DNA from: Dehalococcoidales bacterium
GTDB taxonomy: Bacteria > Chloroflexota > Dehalococcoidia > Dehalococcoidales > GCA-2688105
DNA: 40,781 bases
Reading direction: 5' to 3'
Assembly: GCA_002688105.1 (NCBI GenBank)
Contig: NZBQ01000002.1
Location: 72,311-113,091, forward strand
A program made the position numbers and the translations under genes. Positions 9,995 through 20,000 of the stretch are shown here, piece by piece. Position 1 is the stretch's first letter. Each line of letters begins with the position of its first letter. The notes under the pieces are model-generated. The model did not search any database, was not told where the DNA came from, and saw only the letters and a list, made by a program, of their open reading frames with translations.

Positions 9995-12457
9995 TCACCT
10001 CACCACCATATTTAGCAGCCTCCCCGGAACATATATCATTTTAATAATCTCCTTACCCTCAAGGTGAGCTTTGACCCGCTGGCTTTCAAGCGCCAACTGC
10101 TTTGCTTCAGTCTCAGCAATAGACACCGGAACTGTAATGCGGTCACGCAACTTACCGTTGACCTGAACCACCAGGGTAATCTCTTCATCCTTAGCCAGCT
10201 CCTCATCCCACTGCGGCCAGCTTTGATTATGGATACTATACCCGTGTCCTCTTCTCTGCCACAACTCCTCAGCAAGATGAGGAGTAGTCGGTGCCTGAAG
10301 CCGGAGCAGGGTATCCACCGACTCCCTCCAGGCGGAATCGGCGACAGTCCCGATTTCCTTCGCCTTTATCAGATAGTTGGTGAACTCCATAAGTGCCGCT
10401 ATCATAGTATTAAATCTAAACCCTTCCAAGTCATCGGTAACCTTCTTGATAGTCTGGTGAGTAATCCGCTCCAGGTCTCTAAGGGCTTTGTCATCAGATG
10501 GTTTATTTTCAGCTATGACTCTCGCCGCATATGGTTCCAGCACCAGATTCCACACCCGTTTAAGCCAGCGGCTTATGCCGCTAATACCGCTGTCATCCCA
10601 CTCACCACCCTGCTCCCAGGGGGCAATAAACATAAGATAGGCACGAACGACATCAGCCCCCAGCTCGGAAACATACTCATCGGGGTTAATCACATTGCCC
10701 CGCGATTTACTCATCTTCTGCCGTTGCGTAATAATAATCCCCTGGTTAAACAGGCGGGCAAATGGTTCGCCAAAATCAACCAGACCCATATCCCGAAGCG
10801 CCTTAATAAAGAAGCGGGTATAGAATAGATGCATCACGGCATGCTCAGCACCACCGGTATATATGTCCACCGGCATCCAGTATTTCAACCTGTCCGCATC
10901 AAAGGGAGCAGTATCACAGTTAGGGCTGGTATAGCGCAAAAAATACCACGAGGAGCACATAAAGGTATCCATAGTATCCGTTTCCCGCTTAGCCGGGGCT
11001 GAACACCGCGGACAGGTAGTATTGACGAACGGCTCACAGTACTTCAGAGGGGATTCACCGGTAGGTCTGAACTCGGCATCCTCAGGTAGCAGCACCGGCA
11101 GGTACTCCTCAGGAACCGGGACAATACCACAGTCAGAGCAGTAAATCATAGGTATCGGTGCTCCCCAGTAGCGCTGGCGGGAGATAAGCCAGTCGCGAAG
11201 TCTATAAGTGATGGCTCGCCCTCCATAACCCTTCGCCTCCAGGAAATCAGACACCACCGCTATACCCTGCTGGCTGGGAAGCCCGTTAAACTGCCCTGAG
11301 TTAACCATCACGCCGGGATCAATATACGCCGCCTCCAACTCTCCTCCCTGCCATTCGGGTGGAGCTATCACCACCCTTATCGGCAGGTTATACTTTTGGG
11401 CAAAGGCAAAATCACGCTCATCGTGAGCCGGGACCCCCATTACTGCCCCGGTGCCGTAGCCCATCAACACATAATCAGCAATCCAGATAGGCACCGATTC
11501 ACCATTAAGTCGGTTTACCACATAAGCCCCGGTAAACACCCCGTCTTTTTCCTTCTCGGTTGACAGCCGCTCAACCTCACTCTCCCGCCGTGACAGAGCA
11601 ATGTAGTCTTCAACTTCAGTCTTCCTCTCCGGTGAGGTCAGCTTGGCTACCAGCGGGTGCTCTGGAGCCAGAACCATAAAGGTAACGCCAAAAGTGGTAT
11701 CAGGACGGGTGGTAAATACCCGAAGCTCTTTTTCCTCTACCCCGGGATAGTCAAGAGCAAAGGAAATATCAGCCCCCTGGCTCTTACCCACCCAGTTTCT
11801 CTGCATTATCTGTATCCGCTCCGACCAGTCAATACCATCATACTGCATAAGCTCATCAGCATATTTAGTGATGCGGAAGAACCACTGCTCCAAATCCCGC
11901 CGGCTAACTGTGGCTCCACAGCGCTCACAGAAGCCTCCGGTCACCACCTGCTCATTAGCCAGCACTGTCTGGCAGCGAGGACACCAGTTAACCGGGGCCT
12001 TGCCCCGATAAGCCAGACCTGCCTCATACAGCTTCAAAAAGAACCACTGCGTCCACTTATAATACTCAGGCAGACAGGTAATGACCTCCCGACTCCAGTC
12101 ATAGATGGCACCTAGGCTCTTAAGCTGACGGCGCATATTGTCTACGTTCTGCATCGTCCAGGTAAAGGGGTGAATACCCCGACTGATAGCGGCATTCTCC
12201 GCCGGCAGCCCAAAGGCATCAAACCCCATAGGATGCAGTACATTATAGCCCTGCATTCGCTTAAATCGAGCCCGAACATCAGACGGAGCCATGGCATACC
12301 AGTGCCCGATATGAAGATCGCCTGAGGTGTAGGGGAACATAGTCAGGGCATACCACTTGGGTCGAGAACTACCCTCACCAACCTCATACAGCCTGTCCTC
12401 AGCCCACTTCTGCTGCCACTTCTTCTCTACTTCACTAGGATTATATCTGGCTACCAT
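9995..12457 (-). CDS. leuS: Leucyl-tRNA synthetase
   Basis: MFPYTSGDLHIGHWYAMAPSDVRARFKRMQGYNVLHPMGFDAFGLPAENAA; KMSKSRGNVINPDE; editing domain present. Confidence 0.98.
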   Translation of the reverse strand: MVARYNPSEVEKKWQQKWAEDRLYEVGEGSSRPKWYALTMFPYTSGDLHIGHWYAMAPSDVRARFKRMQGYNVLHPMGFDAFGLPAENAAISRGIHPFTWTMQNVDNMRRQLKSLGAIYDWSREVITCLPEYYKWTQWFFLKLYEAGLAYRGKAPVNWCPRCQTVLANEQVVTGGFCERCGATVSRRDLEQWFFRITKYADELMQYDGIDWSERIQIMQRNWVGKSQGADISFALDYPGVEEKELRVFTTRPDTTFGVTFMVLAPEHPLVAKLTSPERKTEVEDYIALSRRESEVERLSTEKEKDGVFTGAYVVNRLNGESVPIWIADYVLMGYGTGAVMGVPAHDERDFAFAQKYNLPIRVVIAPPEWQGGELEAAYIDPGVMVNSGQFNGLPSQQGIAVVSDFLEAKGYGGRAITYRLRDWLISRQRYWGAPIPMIYCSDCGIVPVPEEYLPVLLPEDAEFRPTGESPLKYCEPFVNTTCPRCSAPAKRETDTMDTFMCSSWYFLRYTSPNCDTAPFDADRLKYWMPVDIYTGGAEHAVMHLFYTRFFIKALRDMGLVDFGEPFARLFNQGIIITQRQKMSKSRGNVINPDEYVSELGADVVRAYLMFIAPWEQGGEWDDSGISGISRWLKRVWNLVLEPYAARVIAENKPSDDKALRDLERITHQTIKKVTDDLEGFRFNTMIAALMEFTNYLIKAKEIGTVADSAWRESVDTLLRLQAPTTPHLAEELWQRRGHGYSIHNQSWPQWDEELAKDEEITLVVQVNGKLRDRITVPVSIAETEAKQLALESQRVKAHLEGKEIIKMIYVPGRLLNMVVR

Positions 12458-12470
12458 TTAACCTTCCCAT

Positions 12471-12554
12471 CTAAATAAAAGCCCCTCGCCACAAAATGCC
12501 AACGGCGAAGAGCAGCATTACCTTAGTCTGACAGTTCAGCTCCATAGCTCTCAT
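12471..12554 (-). promoter_or_regulatory. Candidate leader ORF/attenuator upstream of leuS
   Basis: 27-codon ORF MRAMELNCQTKVMLLFAVGILWRGAFI*; Leu codons CTG CTC directly precede hairpin CTTCGCC-(13 nt)-GGCGAGG followed by GGCTTTTATTT; ends 13 nt before leuS ATG. Confidence 0.4.
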
Positions 12555-12680
12555 TGGAGATAATTGTAGCAATAAAGCCTATGGTGTGCAACTAAAGCAG
12601 CTCAGACTGATTGCCGATATTGTGAACACGCCCTGAAGCTGATATGATTGATTTAGTATATTAACCAAGCTGGATTCTCA

Positions 12681-13592
12681 ATGGCAATTATTAAGACCAA
12701 AAACCTGACCAAGAAATTCAAAGACTTATTAGCCGTAGATAGCGTGAGTTTAGAAGTAGAGGACGGCGAATGCTTCGGACTCTTGGGGCCCAACGGCGCC
12801 GGCAAGACTTCCCTTATTAGAATGATAACGGCGGTCTCACCGCCTACTCAGGGTGAGATATGGGTGATGGGTAACAACCTGAAGACCCATTCTCAGCAAG
12901 TAAAGGCCTTTCTAGGAGTTGTCCCCCAGTTAGACAATCTTGACCAAGACCTGACCGTGCTTCAGAACCTGATGACCTTTGCCCGATACTTCGATATACC
13001 CAAGGACGAGGCACATCGGCGCAGCATGGAAGTCTTAAGCCTGTTTGAGCTAGAAAGCAAGCGCAACAGCCACCTTAAAGAGCTATCAGGAGGAATGAAA
13101 CGGCGCCTGCTCTTAGCCAGAGGCTTGATTAACCTGCCACAGATTATGATACTTGACGAGCCGACCATAGGCCTCGACCCCCAGGCCAAATATTTAGTCT
13201 GGCACAAGCTCACTGAGCTAAAGTCCCAGGGCGTCACCCAGCTTCTGTGCACCCAGAATATGGAAGAGGCAACCGTCCTCTGTGACCGGGTAGCCATAAT
13301 GCATCAAGGTAAAATCCTCAGTCTTGATACCCCCCGGAGGCTCATTGCCAAATATGTGGGCAATGAGGTATGGGAAATTGAGGTAAACTCAGACGAAAGG
13401 CTTAGGACGGTCAAGGAATTGGAAAATCGTGGACTTGACTTTGAGGAGGTAGGGGGTAAGTTTCAGGTCTTCCACATTGAGGATGAGAAGTCGGTGACAG
13501 GGTTAGTAAATTCACTGGGGAGACTGCAGCGAAGACAGGCTACGCTAGAGGACGTCTTCCTCCGGCTTACCGGGAGGTCTTTAGCCGAATGA
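12681..13592 (+). CDS. ABC transporter ATP-binding protein (DrrA/NodI-like)
   Basis: GPNGAGKTS, LSGGMKRRLLLARGLINLPQIMILDEPTIGLDPQ. Confidence 0.94.
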   Translation: MAIIKTKNLTKKFKDLLAVDSVSLEVEDGECFGLLGPNGAGKTSLIRMITAVSPPTQGEIWVMGNNLKTHSQQVKAFLGVVPQLDNLDQDLTVLQNLMTFARYFDIPKDEAHRRSMEVLSLFELESKRNSHLKELSGGMKRRLLLARGLINLPQIMILDEPTIGLDPQAKYLVWHKLTELKSQGVTQLLCTQNMEEATVLCDRVAIMHQGKILSLDTPRRLIAKYVGNEVWEIEVNSDERLRTVKELENRGLDFEEVGGKFQVFHIEDEKSVTGLVNSLGRLQRRQATLEDVFLRLTGRSLAE

Positions 13593-14353
13593 AACCATTC
13601 TCCTGGCGTTTTATCAGGGTGTGGCAGCGCAACCGGGACATCTTCTTCAGGCTGTGGCACTCGGAAGCACCTGGTGCAGTCGCCGAACCTATTATTATCC
13701 TACTAGCTATGGGCTTAGGCCTCGGGGCATACGTAGGCATGGTTGATGGCCAAAAATATATTGAATTTATTGCCCCCGGCATTATCGCCGCCTATGCTAT
13801 GTTCAGTGCCAGCTTTGAGTGCACTTATGGTAGTTTTATTCGAATGGAGTTCCAAAAAACCTATGACGCTATCATCGCTACTCCGCTCAGCGTGGAGGAT
13901 GTCATCGCTGGTGAAATCTTCTGGGGAGCGACACGCTCGCTTATGACGGGCACCGTTATCCTGACCATTGCGGCAGCCTTCCAACTGGTGTCCTCACCCT
14001 GGGCACTACTGATACCCGCCCTTTGCTTTTTAGAAGGCATTATGTTCGCTTCCCTGGCCATACTCTTTACTTCATTCGCCCCAGCCATTTATAGCTTTAA
14101 TTACTATTTTACCCTGTTTATTACACCAATGTTTTTCTTCAGCGGAGTGTTCTTTCCCCTCTCCTCTTTCACTCCGATAGTGCAGACGCTAAGCTGGATA
14201 GCCCCGTTGACACCCGTGGTGCGTCTAAGCCGGGCATTAGTTAATGGGGAAATTCAGCTCGACCTTCTCTGGGCACTCGCCCTCATCGTGGCTCTGGCGA
14301 TTCTGTTTTTCTCTATTTCGTTGGTCACCATGAGACGGAGGCTAACCGTATAA
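13589..14353 (+). CDS. ABC-2 type transporter permease (DrrB/NodJ-like)
   Basis: Overlaps ATPase gene by 4 nt; FIAPGIIAAYAMFSASFECTYGSFIRMEFQKTYDAIIATPLSVEDVIAGEI, multiple TM segments. Confidence 0.9.
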   Translation: MKPFSWRFIRVWQRNRDIFFRLWHSEAPGAVAEPIIILLAMGLGLGAYVGMVDGQKYIEFIAPGIIAAYAMFSASFECTYGSFIRMEFQKTYDAIIATPLSVEDVIAGEIFWGATRSLMTGTVILTIAAAFQLVSSPWALLIPALCFLEGIMFASLAILFTSFAPAIYSFNYYFTLFITPMFFFSGVFFPLSSFTPIVQTLSWIAPLTPVVRLSRALVNGEIQLDLLWALALIVALAILFFSISLVTMRRRLTV

Positions 14354-14469
14354 AAGAGAGGTTACCCTCATCGCTAACGCTTAATTCATATGAAGATTAC
14401 AGATTTTGAGGATGGGTAAGCAGTGAGGAGCCACGACACCGATTGGAAAATGTTGTATCCTGTGCTAAC

Positions 14470-15027
14470 CTAGCCAACGGCATATTGGGCTTTTCCCTCC
14501 AGGTAAAGGTCTCCGCCGTAAATATCGTTTATCACCGTGACTGGAAAGCCTTCTACTTCCAGGCGGCGAACCGCCTCAGTTCCAAGCTCCTCATAGGCTA
14601 CCACCTCTGATTTCTTAATGCTCTTGGAGATGATAGCGCCGGCACCACCAATAGCCGCTAAATATACTGCTTGGTGTTTCTTCATCGCCTCTTTTACCGT
14701 CGGCGAGCGCATACCTTTGCCAATCATTCCTTTGAGTCCCTCAGCTATCAAACGGGGTGAATAAGCATCCATACGACCGCTGGTGGTAGGTCCGGCGGAA
14801 CCAATCGGTTGGCCTGGCCTGGCTGGAGAAGGCCCCATAAAGTATACTGTCTGCCCCTTAATATCAAATGGAAGGGGCTTTCCATGGTCCAAAGCCTCAA
14901 CCAGCCTCTTATGGGCAGCATCGCGACCGACATACATAACACCGGTGAGCAAAACATCGTCTCCAGCTTTAAGGTCTTTCAGGGTCTCATCGGTTAACGG
15001 GAGCACAACCTTTTTGGCCATTGCCAT
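14470..15027 (-). CDS. Class I fumarase-type fumarate hydratase, C-terminal (beta) subunit
   Basis: LTGVMYVGRDAAHKRL ... YFMGPSPARPGQPIGSAGPTTSGRMDAYSP. Confidence 0.94.
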   Translation of the reverse strand: MAMAKKVVLPLTDETLKDLKAGDDVLLTGVMYVGRDAAHKRLVEALDHGKPLPFDIKGQTVYFMGPSPARPGQPIGSAGPTTSGRMDAYSPRLIAEGLKGMIGKGMRSPTVKEAMKKHQAVYLAAIGGAGAIISKSIKKSEVVAYEELGTEAVRRLEVEGFPVTVINDIYGGDLYLEGKAQYAVG

Positions 15028-15031
15028 CCTC

Positions 15032-16204
15032 CTATATTTTCAATCCTTTTAAGATGTCTTTGGCAATAACGCTTCTCTGTAGTTCCAGAGCAAGCTCGGT
15101 AGCACTGGTAGCCAGGGCGTGGCGACACAGCCTTTCCATAGGTAACCCAGCTATATAGGGCGGTCCGCTGTAGATATGAGCCACCTTATCAGCCACATTA
15201 TGAAGCATCTGGGTAGCAAATAGCTTAACCATAGCCGCTTCGCGCTGGATTGACCCTCCACTATCTGCTTTCCAGACAGCTTCATAGACCACAAGTCGGC
15301 AAGCATGAATGGATACAGCTATATCGGCGAGGGCAGCTTCAATACTGGTTCGCCTGGAAATGAGCTGTCCAAACGACTGCCATGATTGAGCCTGCAGGGT
15401 TGCTTCCTCAAGTAATCTCTGCGCCACTCCGATACACCTGGCCCCTCTTATTACCCGCCTGGACGGAAGCCACTTCTTACCTAAATGGAAAGCCTTGCCT
15501 TCTTCGCCCAGTATGTTTTCCGCAGGCACCTGGCATTTATTAAAAAACAGACATAAAGGTTCTCTCACCTGAGTTTGCCATCCTGCCTTTTCCTCGCCAC
15601 CGGTTACCTTAAATCCAGGGGCATCCTTATCCACCAGAAAGCAAGTTATACCCTCCCCAGCTCCTTTACCAGCAATGGCGGCGAAAACAACGGCAAAATA
15701 GTCCTCACCAGTTGTGGAGAGCGACACCTTTTTACCGTTGAGAACATAATTACCGTTTACCTTTTCCGCTTTCATCTCCATATTGGAGACCTCGGCTCCC
15801 TTACCCGGCTCCATTAGTGCCAGGTAAGCACACTTTTGCCGATTAAGAACAGGCAGGAAGTATTTTTCCTTCTGTTCGGCATTGCAATCAAAGAGAATAG
15901 GGGTAACATCACCGAAGTTGAAAGGGATGACCGTTTGCGCCAGCTCTTCTTCAACCAGACAATTGCCTAAAGTGTCCAGACCGGCGCCGCCGAGTTCCTC
16001 AGGCACCCCTGCCCCCCATATCCCTATCTCTTTAGCCATCTTAATCAGTTTTTCCTCGGTCTCTGCCGGCAGAGACACCTGGGCATCACTCAGGTCAGCG
16101 GCTCGTCCCAGTAAGTCTCTCTCCAGAGGCTTGAGTTGGTCATTAACAAAGTCCCTTACCAGACTCTGCACCATTTTTAATTCTTGCGGTATTTCAAAAT
16201 CCAT
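15032..16204 (-). CDS. Acyl-CoA dehydrogenase family protein
   Basis: GIWGAGVPEELGGAGLDTLGNCLVEEELA ... ALMEPGKGAEVSNMEMKAEKVNGNYVLNGKKVSLST ... C-terminal ACAD domain. Confidence 0.9.
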   Translation of the reverse strand: MDFEIPQELKMVQSLVRDFVNDQLKPLERDLLGRAADLSDAQVSLPAETEEKLIKMAKEIGIWGAGVPEELGGAGLDTLGNCLVEEELAQTVIPFNFGDVTPILFDCNAEQKEKYFLPVLNRQKCAYLALMEPGKGAEVSNMEMKAEKVNGNYVLNGKKVSLSTTGEDYFAVVFAAIAGKGAGEGITCFLVDKDAPGFKVTGGEEKAGWQTQVREPLCLFFNKCQVPAENILGEEGKAFHLGKKWLPSRRVIRGARCIGVAQRLLEEATLQAQSWQSFGQLISRRTSIEAALADIAVSIHACRLVVYEAVWKADSGGSIQREAAMVKLFATQMLHNVADKVAHIYSGPPYIAGLPMERLCRHALATSATELALELQRSVIAKDILKGLKI

Positions 16205-16221
16205 TTAATATCTCTCCGAGC

Positions 16222-16674
16222 TTAAGCCTGGCTTAAGGCTTCCTCCAAGAACAGATCTAAATCAGGCTCATCTTCATCACCTATTCGCTTCTCCAGACGA
16301 GACATAACCTCTATCATGCGGTGGTTGACCACATAGTTTTTAATAGTAGTATCCACCTGAGGACACGCCAAAATGCACGCATCACACAGGTCACAGTCCT
16401 CGCCGACGATACTTTCCAGTGCCATTGAGGTTCGTTGCTCCGTCTTTTCACGGCGGGAAGGTTCACGAACCAGAATAGGACAGATATCCACGCAATTGCC
16501 ACAGGCTAAACATTCCTTGTGTCCACTGATGTCCTCGGTGATGTTCAGCGCATGCCCCGGGTTAAACCCACTGGAAAGGAGACGACACCGACCTACCGGT
16601 GGTCTAAGCGTATTTAAGATTTCGTTTAAAACGCCTTCAATTTCCTTGACATCCTGCTGAATACGCAGTGGCAT
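16222..16674 (-). CDS. 4Fe-4S dicluster protein
   Basis: CLACGNCVDICPI and CDLCDACILACP motifs. Confidence 0.85.
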   Translation of the reverse strand: MPLRIQQDVKEIEGVLNEILNTLRPPVGRCRLLSSGFNPGHALNITEDISGHKECLACGNCVDICPILVREPSRREKTEQRTSMALESIVGEDCDLCDACILACPQVDTTIKNYVVNHRMIEVMSRLEKRIGDEDEPDLDLFLEEALSQA

Positions 16675-16690
16675 ATTACACTCCTCAGGT

Positions 16691-18352
16691 TTAAGCTATT
16701 TTTACCTGACCCACCGTTAATGTCGGTTTGGTGTAATCAGGCAGGTAATCATGTGGCTGTCTGGCATAATTGGGTAGCAGCAACGGCGAGATTGGCCGCG
16801 AATCCGCCAGACCGGCTTTTTTAAGCTCTGCCTGCCATTGGCGTACATGGTCCAGCGTTAGCGAGCCCGGTTTAACCTTCTTAGCATACTCAGCGGCGGC
16901 TTTACCTGCCCTCCTCCCGAAGACAAACAAATCCAAGGTTGAGTTGCCAATAAGCCTATTTCTACCGTGTACTCCCCCTCCAACTTCACCCGCCGCCAAT
17001 AACCCCGGTACCGTAGTGGCTCCATTGGTGTCTATCTTAATGCCTCCATTTTGATAATGAAGGGTGGGATAGACCAGCATTGGCTCTTTTACTATATCAA
17101 TATTGAAACGAGCAAACTGTCGAACCATAGCCGGTAATTCACCGGCAATAGTTCCTTCGCCACGGATAATGTCAATCATTGGTGAATCCAGCCACACCCC
17201 TACCTCCCCGGTAGGTGTCTCTATACCCTTTTTACTCTCCTGGCATTCACGAATAATGGCTGAAGCTACCACATCCCGCGGCTCTAAAGGCATAATGAAC
17301 TGCTCCCCGTCAACATTGGCCAGCTGTGCCCCCAGAGTTCTCACCTTCTCGGTAACCAATTGCCCCAGAATCTGCGTGGGATAAGCGACACCGGTAGGAT
17401 GGTATTGCATGGTATCAATGAAAATCATCTCAGCGCCGGCCCGATAAGCCAATACCAGTCCGTCAGCAGTAGCCCCATAGTGATTAGTAGTGGGGAAGCC
17501 CTGAATGTGCAAGCGCCCCATACCCCCGGTCGCCATAACCACCGCCTTGGCTCGCACCAGGCTTAATTCATTGGCCTCCATATCGACCAATATGGCTCCA
17601 GCTACCCGTCCTTGGTCATCCAGTATTAGCTCCACGGCGGGAGCAAATTCAATATAATCTATCTGCCGGCATTTAATCTCATCACGCAGGACACGCATCT
17701 CCTCCAGCCCGGTGTAGTCCCGTGCTGAATGCAGCCTCCGCCTTGAGGCACCACCCCCGGAAAGCTCGTGTAACGAACCGTCTGGTTCCTTATCCCAGTT
17801 GACACCCAGTGTTTCCAGCCACTTGATAGCTGAGGGAGCGTCTTTTACCAATGCCTCTACTAACTCAGGTATATTAGTGAAGCGGCCGCCCCCCATAGTA
17901 TCCAGATAATGAATAATCGGGGAGTCATTGGGCCTATCGGCTGCCTGTATTCCAGCCTGAGCGCCCACGGTATTAGCATCGCCCAGACGCAGCTTGGTTA
18001 CTAACAGGACCTTAGCCCCATTCTCCTGAGCCAGGAGTGCCGCTGAAGCCCCCGCCCCTCCACAACCAATTACCAGAACATCCACATCATAATCAACCTT
18101 GCCTAGGTCAATCTTATCCGGGTTAATCCGACTGTTACCCTCCAGCAAATCGGCCATCTCTTTGGGGGTGCGGTCACCCTTGTTCGACCCTACCAGCAAT
18201 TCCCGCATACTTTCTCCAATAAAGTCGGGGTGATGTTTCTTTAGCAAAGGTGTTTTCTCCTCGCCGGTGAGGCGGGACAGGGTTTCTTTTAGCCGCTTCC
18301 CCCGGCTAGCCTCTACTTTACGGATACTTTCTTCCATATAGAGTGGATACAT
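16691..18352 (-). CDS. FAD-binding fumarate reductase/succinate dehydrogenase flavoprotein-like protein
   Basis: VDVLVIGCGGAGASAALLAQENGAKVLLVTK, HPTGVAYP, GLLAAGEVGGGVHGRNRLIGNSTLDLFVFGRRAG. Position equivalent to the covalent-FAD His (SHTxAAQGG) reads ANTVGAQAG. Confidence 0.9.
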   Translation of the reverse strand: MYPLYMEESIRKVEASRGKRLKETLSRLTGEEKTPLLKKHHPDFIGESMRELLVGSNKGDRTPKEMADLLEGNSRINPDKIDLGKVDYDVDVLVIGCGGAGASAALLAQENGAKVLLVTKLRLGDANTVGAQAGIQAADRPNDSPIIHYLDTMGGGRFTNIPELVEALVKDAPSAIKWLETLGVNWDKEPDGSLHELSGGGASRRRLHSARDYTGLEEMRVLRDEIKCRQIDYIEFAPAVELILDDQGRVAGAILVDMEANELSLVRAKAVVMATGGMGRLHIQGFPTTNHYGATADGLVLAYRAGAEMIFIDTMQYHPTGVAYPTQILGQLVTEKVRTLGAQLANVDGEQFIMPLEPRDVVASAIIRECQESKKGIETPTGEVGVWLDSPMIDIIRGEGTIAGELPAMVRQFARFNIDIVKEPMLVYPTLHYQNGGIKIDTNGATTVPGLLAAGEVGGGVHGRNRLIGNSTLDLFVFGRRAGKAAAEYAKKVKPGSLTLDHVRQWQAELKKAGLADSRPISPLLLPNYARQPHDYLPDYTKPTLTVGQVKIA

Positions 18353-18377
18353 TTTACTGACCTCTATTCCGCTAACT

Positions 18378-19094
18378 TCAGTAAGCCGGTTCTATGTCAC
18401 GCTCATCATATAGCTTTTGTAGCTTGCTTTTTTCCATCTTTTCCAACTTTTCCAGTTCGGCGTCAAACTTGCCGGCTTCTATCTCAGCTATCCTGTCCTC
18501 GAGGTGCTTGGAAACGGGTGCCAGATAGCGACCATACAAGCGCCGACATAGCAAAGCTACATTATAAGGCACCAACCCCTGCGGACACCTAGCCGCACAC
18601 AGGCCGCACATCACACAGTCAAAGGACTTTGTCGCCACTTCACCAATATCGCCCCTCAGAGCATCGGACATAAACCACATCACTTCAAGCTCCTGAGGAC
18701 AGGTTTTGGTGCAATTATTACAACCAAAGCAGGTAACCAGGTCAGGATAAAGCGCCAGTATCTGTTCAACGTCTGGTTCTATTTCTTCCAGGTTATAAAG
18801 GGCCTTGGCAGCCGGGAAGAATGGTATCTGCACCAGATACATATCCGGTTCCACTGTTTTCTGGCAGGCAAGGTCGTACCTTAGCTGTGGGTCATCCTTA
18901 AAGTTGAAAACAGTGGCACAAGCACCACAAAATCCGGCACGGCACCCACAGCCACGAATCAGCCGGTAGCCACAATACTCCATTGCGGTGAGGATGGTAA
19001 GCCCTTCAGGAACCTGATAATGCTTACCCATAATGTAAATGTTAATCATTTTAACCTGTTCTTCAACCTGTTTTGCTTTAATCTTTTCAACCAT
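18378..19094 (-). CDS. Fumarate reductase-type iron-sulfur protein (2Fe-2S plus two Cys-rich Fe-S motifs)
   Basis: CGCRAGFCGAC...C, CFGCNNCTKTCP, CVMCGLCAARCP. Confidence 0.85.
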   Translation of the reverse strand: MVEKIKAKQVEEQVKMINIYIMGKHYQVPEGLTILTAMEYCGYRLIRGCGCRAGFCGACATVFNFKDDPQLRYDLACQKTVEPDMYLVQIPFFPAAKALYNLEEIEPDVEQILALYPDLVTCFGCNNCTKTCPQELEVMWFMSDALRGDIGEVATKSFDCVMCGLCAARCPQGLVPYNVALLCRRLYGRYLAPVSKHLEDRIAEIEAGKFDAELEKLEKMEKSKLQKLYDERDIEPAY

Positions 19095-19107
19095 TTTTGA
19101 CCTCGAT

Positions 19108-19953
19108 TTAAAGGATTACTTCTTTGTGTCGAGCACTATGACACTGCAGGTTAACTGCCACTGGCATGCTGCCGATATGAGCCGGGAAAACCTCAACATG
19201 AACGGCCAGGGCAGTCACCCTACCACCGTACCCCATTGGCCCAATGCCCAGATTATTGACTCGCTGCAGAATTTCCCTCTCCAGTCCGGCAACCTCAGCC
19301 TCAGGGTTGGGCTCACCTACTTTGCGCAGCAACGCTCGCTTTGCCAGCATAAAGGCCTTTTCTACCGTGCCGCCGATGCCCACCCCGACAATAACCGGGG
19401 GGCAAGGATTGCTACCCGCCTCATCAACCGCCTTGACCACGACATCGATAACCCCCTGACGACCCTTGGATGGGGACAGCATCGCCAGGCGAGACATATT
19501 ATCGGCACCACCCCCTTTAGGCAATACACTAATCTTGAGCTTATCACCCGGGACTATATCGGCGTGGATAATAGCTGGCGTGTTATCTTTGGTATTTACC
19601 CTGGCAGAGAAAGGCTGCCGCACCATAGACTTGCGCAAATAGCCCTTATCATATCCCTGGCGCACTCCCTCGTTTATGGCTTGATAAAGATCACCACCGG
19701 TGATATGAACCTCCTGCCCCAGCTCCAGCAAGACTACCGCCGTGCCGGTATCCTGGCACAGAGGTATTTTCTCCTTGACCGAGACTTCGGCATTCTCCAG
19801 TATTCTACCCAGCACCTCACGTGCCACCGGAGCTTCCTCTTTTTGCCGGGCTTGCTTGAGGGAAGTTAGCACATCCTCAGGAAGATAATAACATGCCTCT
19901 TGAAAAAGCCGGGACACGGTTTCGGTTATCTGCTTACAATCAATGACTCTCAT
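19108..19953 (-). CDS. Class I fumarase-type fumarate hydratase, N-terminal (alpha) subunit
   Basis: IPLCQDTGTAVVLLELGQEVHITGGDLYQAINEGVRQGY ... PKGGGADNMSRLAMLSPSKG ... CPPVIVGVGIGGTVEKA. Confidence 0.94.
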   Translation of the reverse strand: MRVIDCKQITETVSRLFQEACYYLPEDVLTSLKQARQKEEAPVAREVLGRILENAEVSVKEKIPLCQDTGTAVVLLELGQEVHITGGDLYQAINEGVRQGYDKGYLRKSMVRQPFSARVNTKDNTPAIIHADIVPGDKLKISVLPKGGGADNMSRLAMLSPSKGRQGVIDVVVKAVDEAGSNPCPPVIVGVGIGGTVEKAFMLAKRALLRKVGEPNPEAEVAGLEREILQRVNNLGIGPMGYGGRVTALAVHVEVFPAHIGSMPVAVNLQCHSARHKEVIL

Positions 19954-20000
19954 TTAGCCACATTCCTTTCCGCAAAGATAGCTATCAATATGCTACATGG

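Noticed and set aside
10064-10828. 254-aa plus-strand ORF inside leuS
   Set aside because: Antisense shadow of a clear leuS gene; no family features.
19039-19869. 276-aa plus-strand ORF opposite fumarase alpha and frdB
   Set aside because: Antisense to well-supported genes; composition is typical of shadow ORFs.
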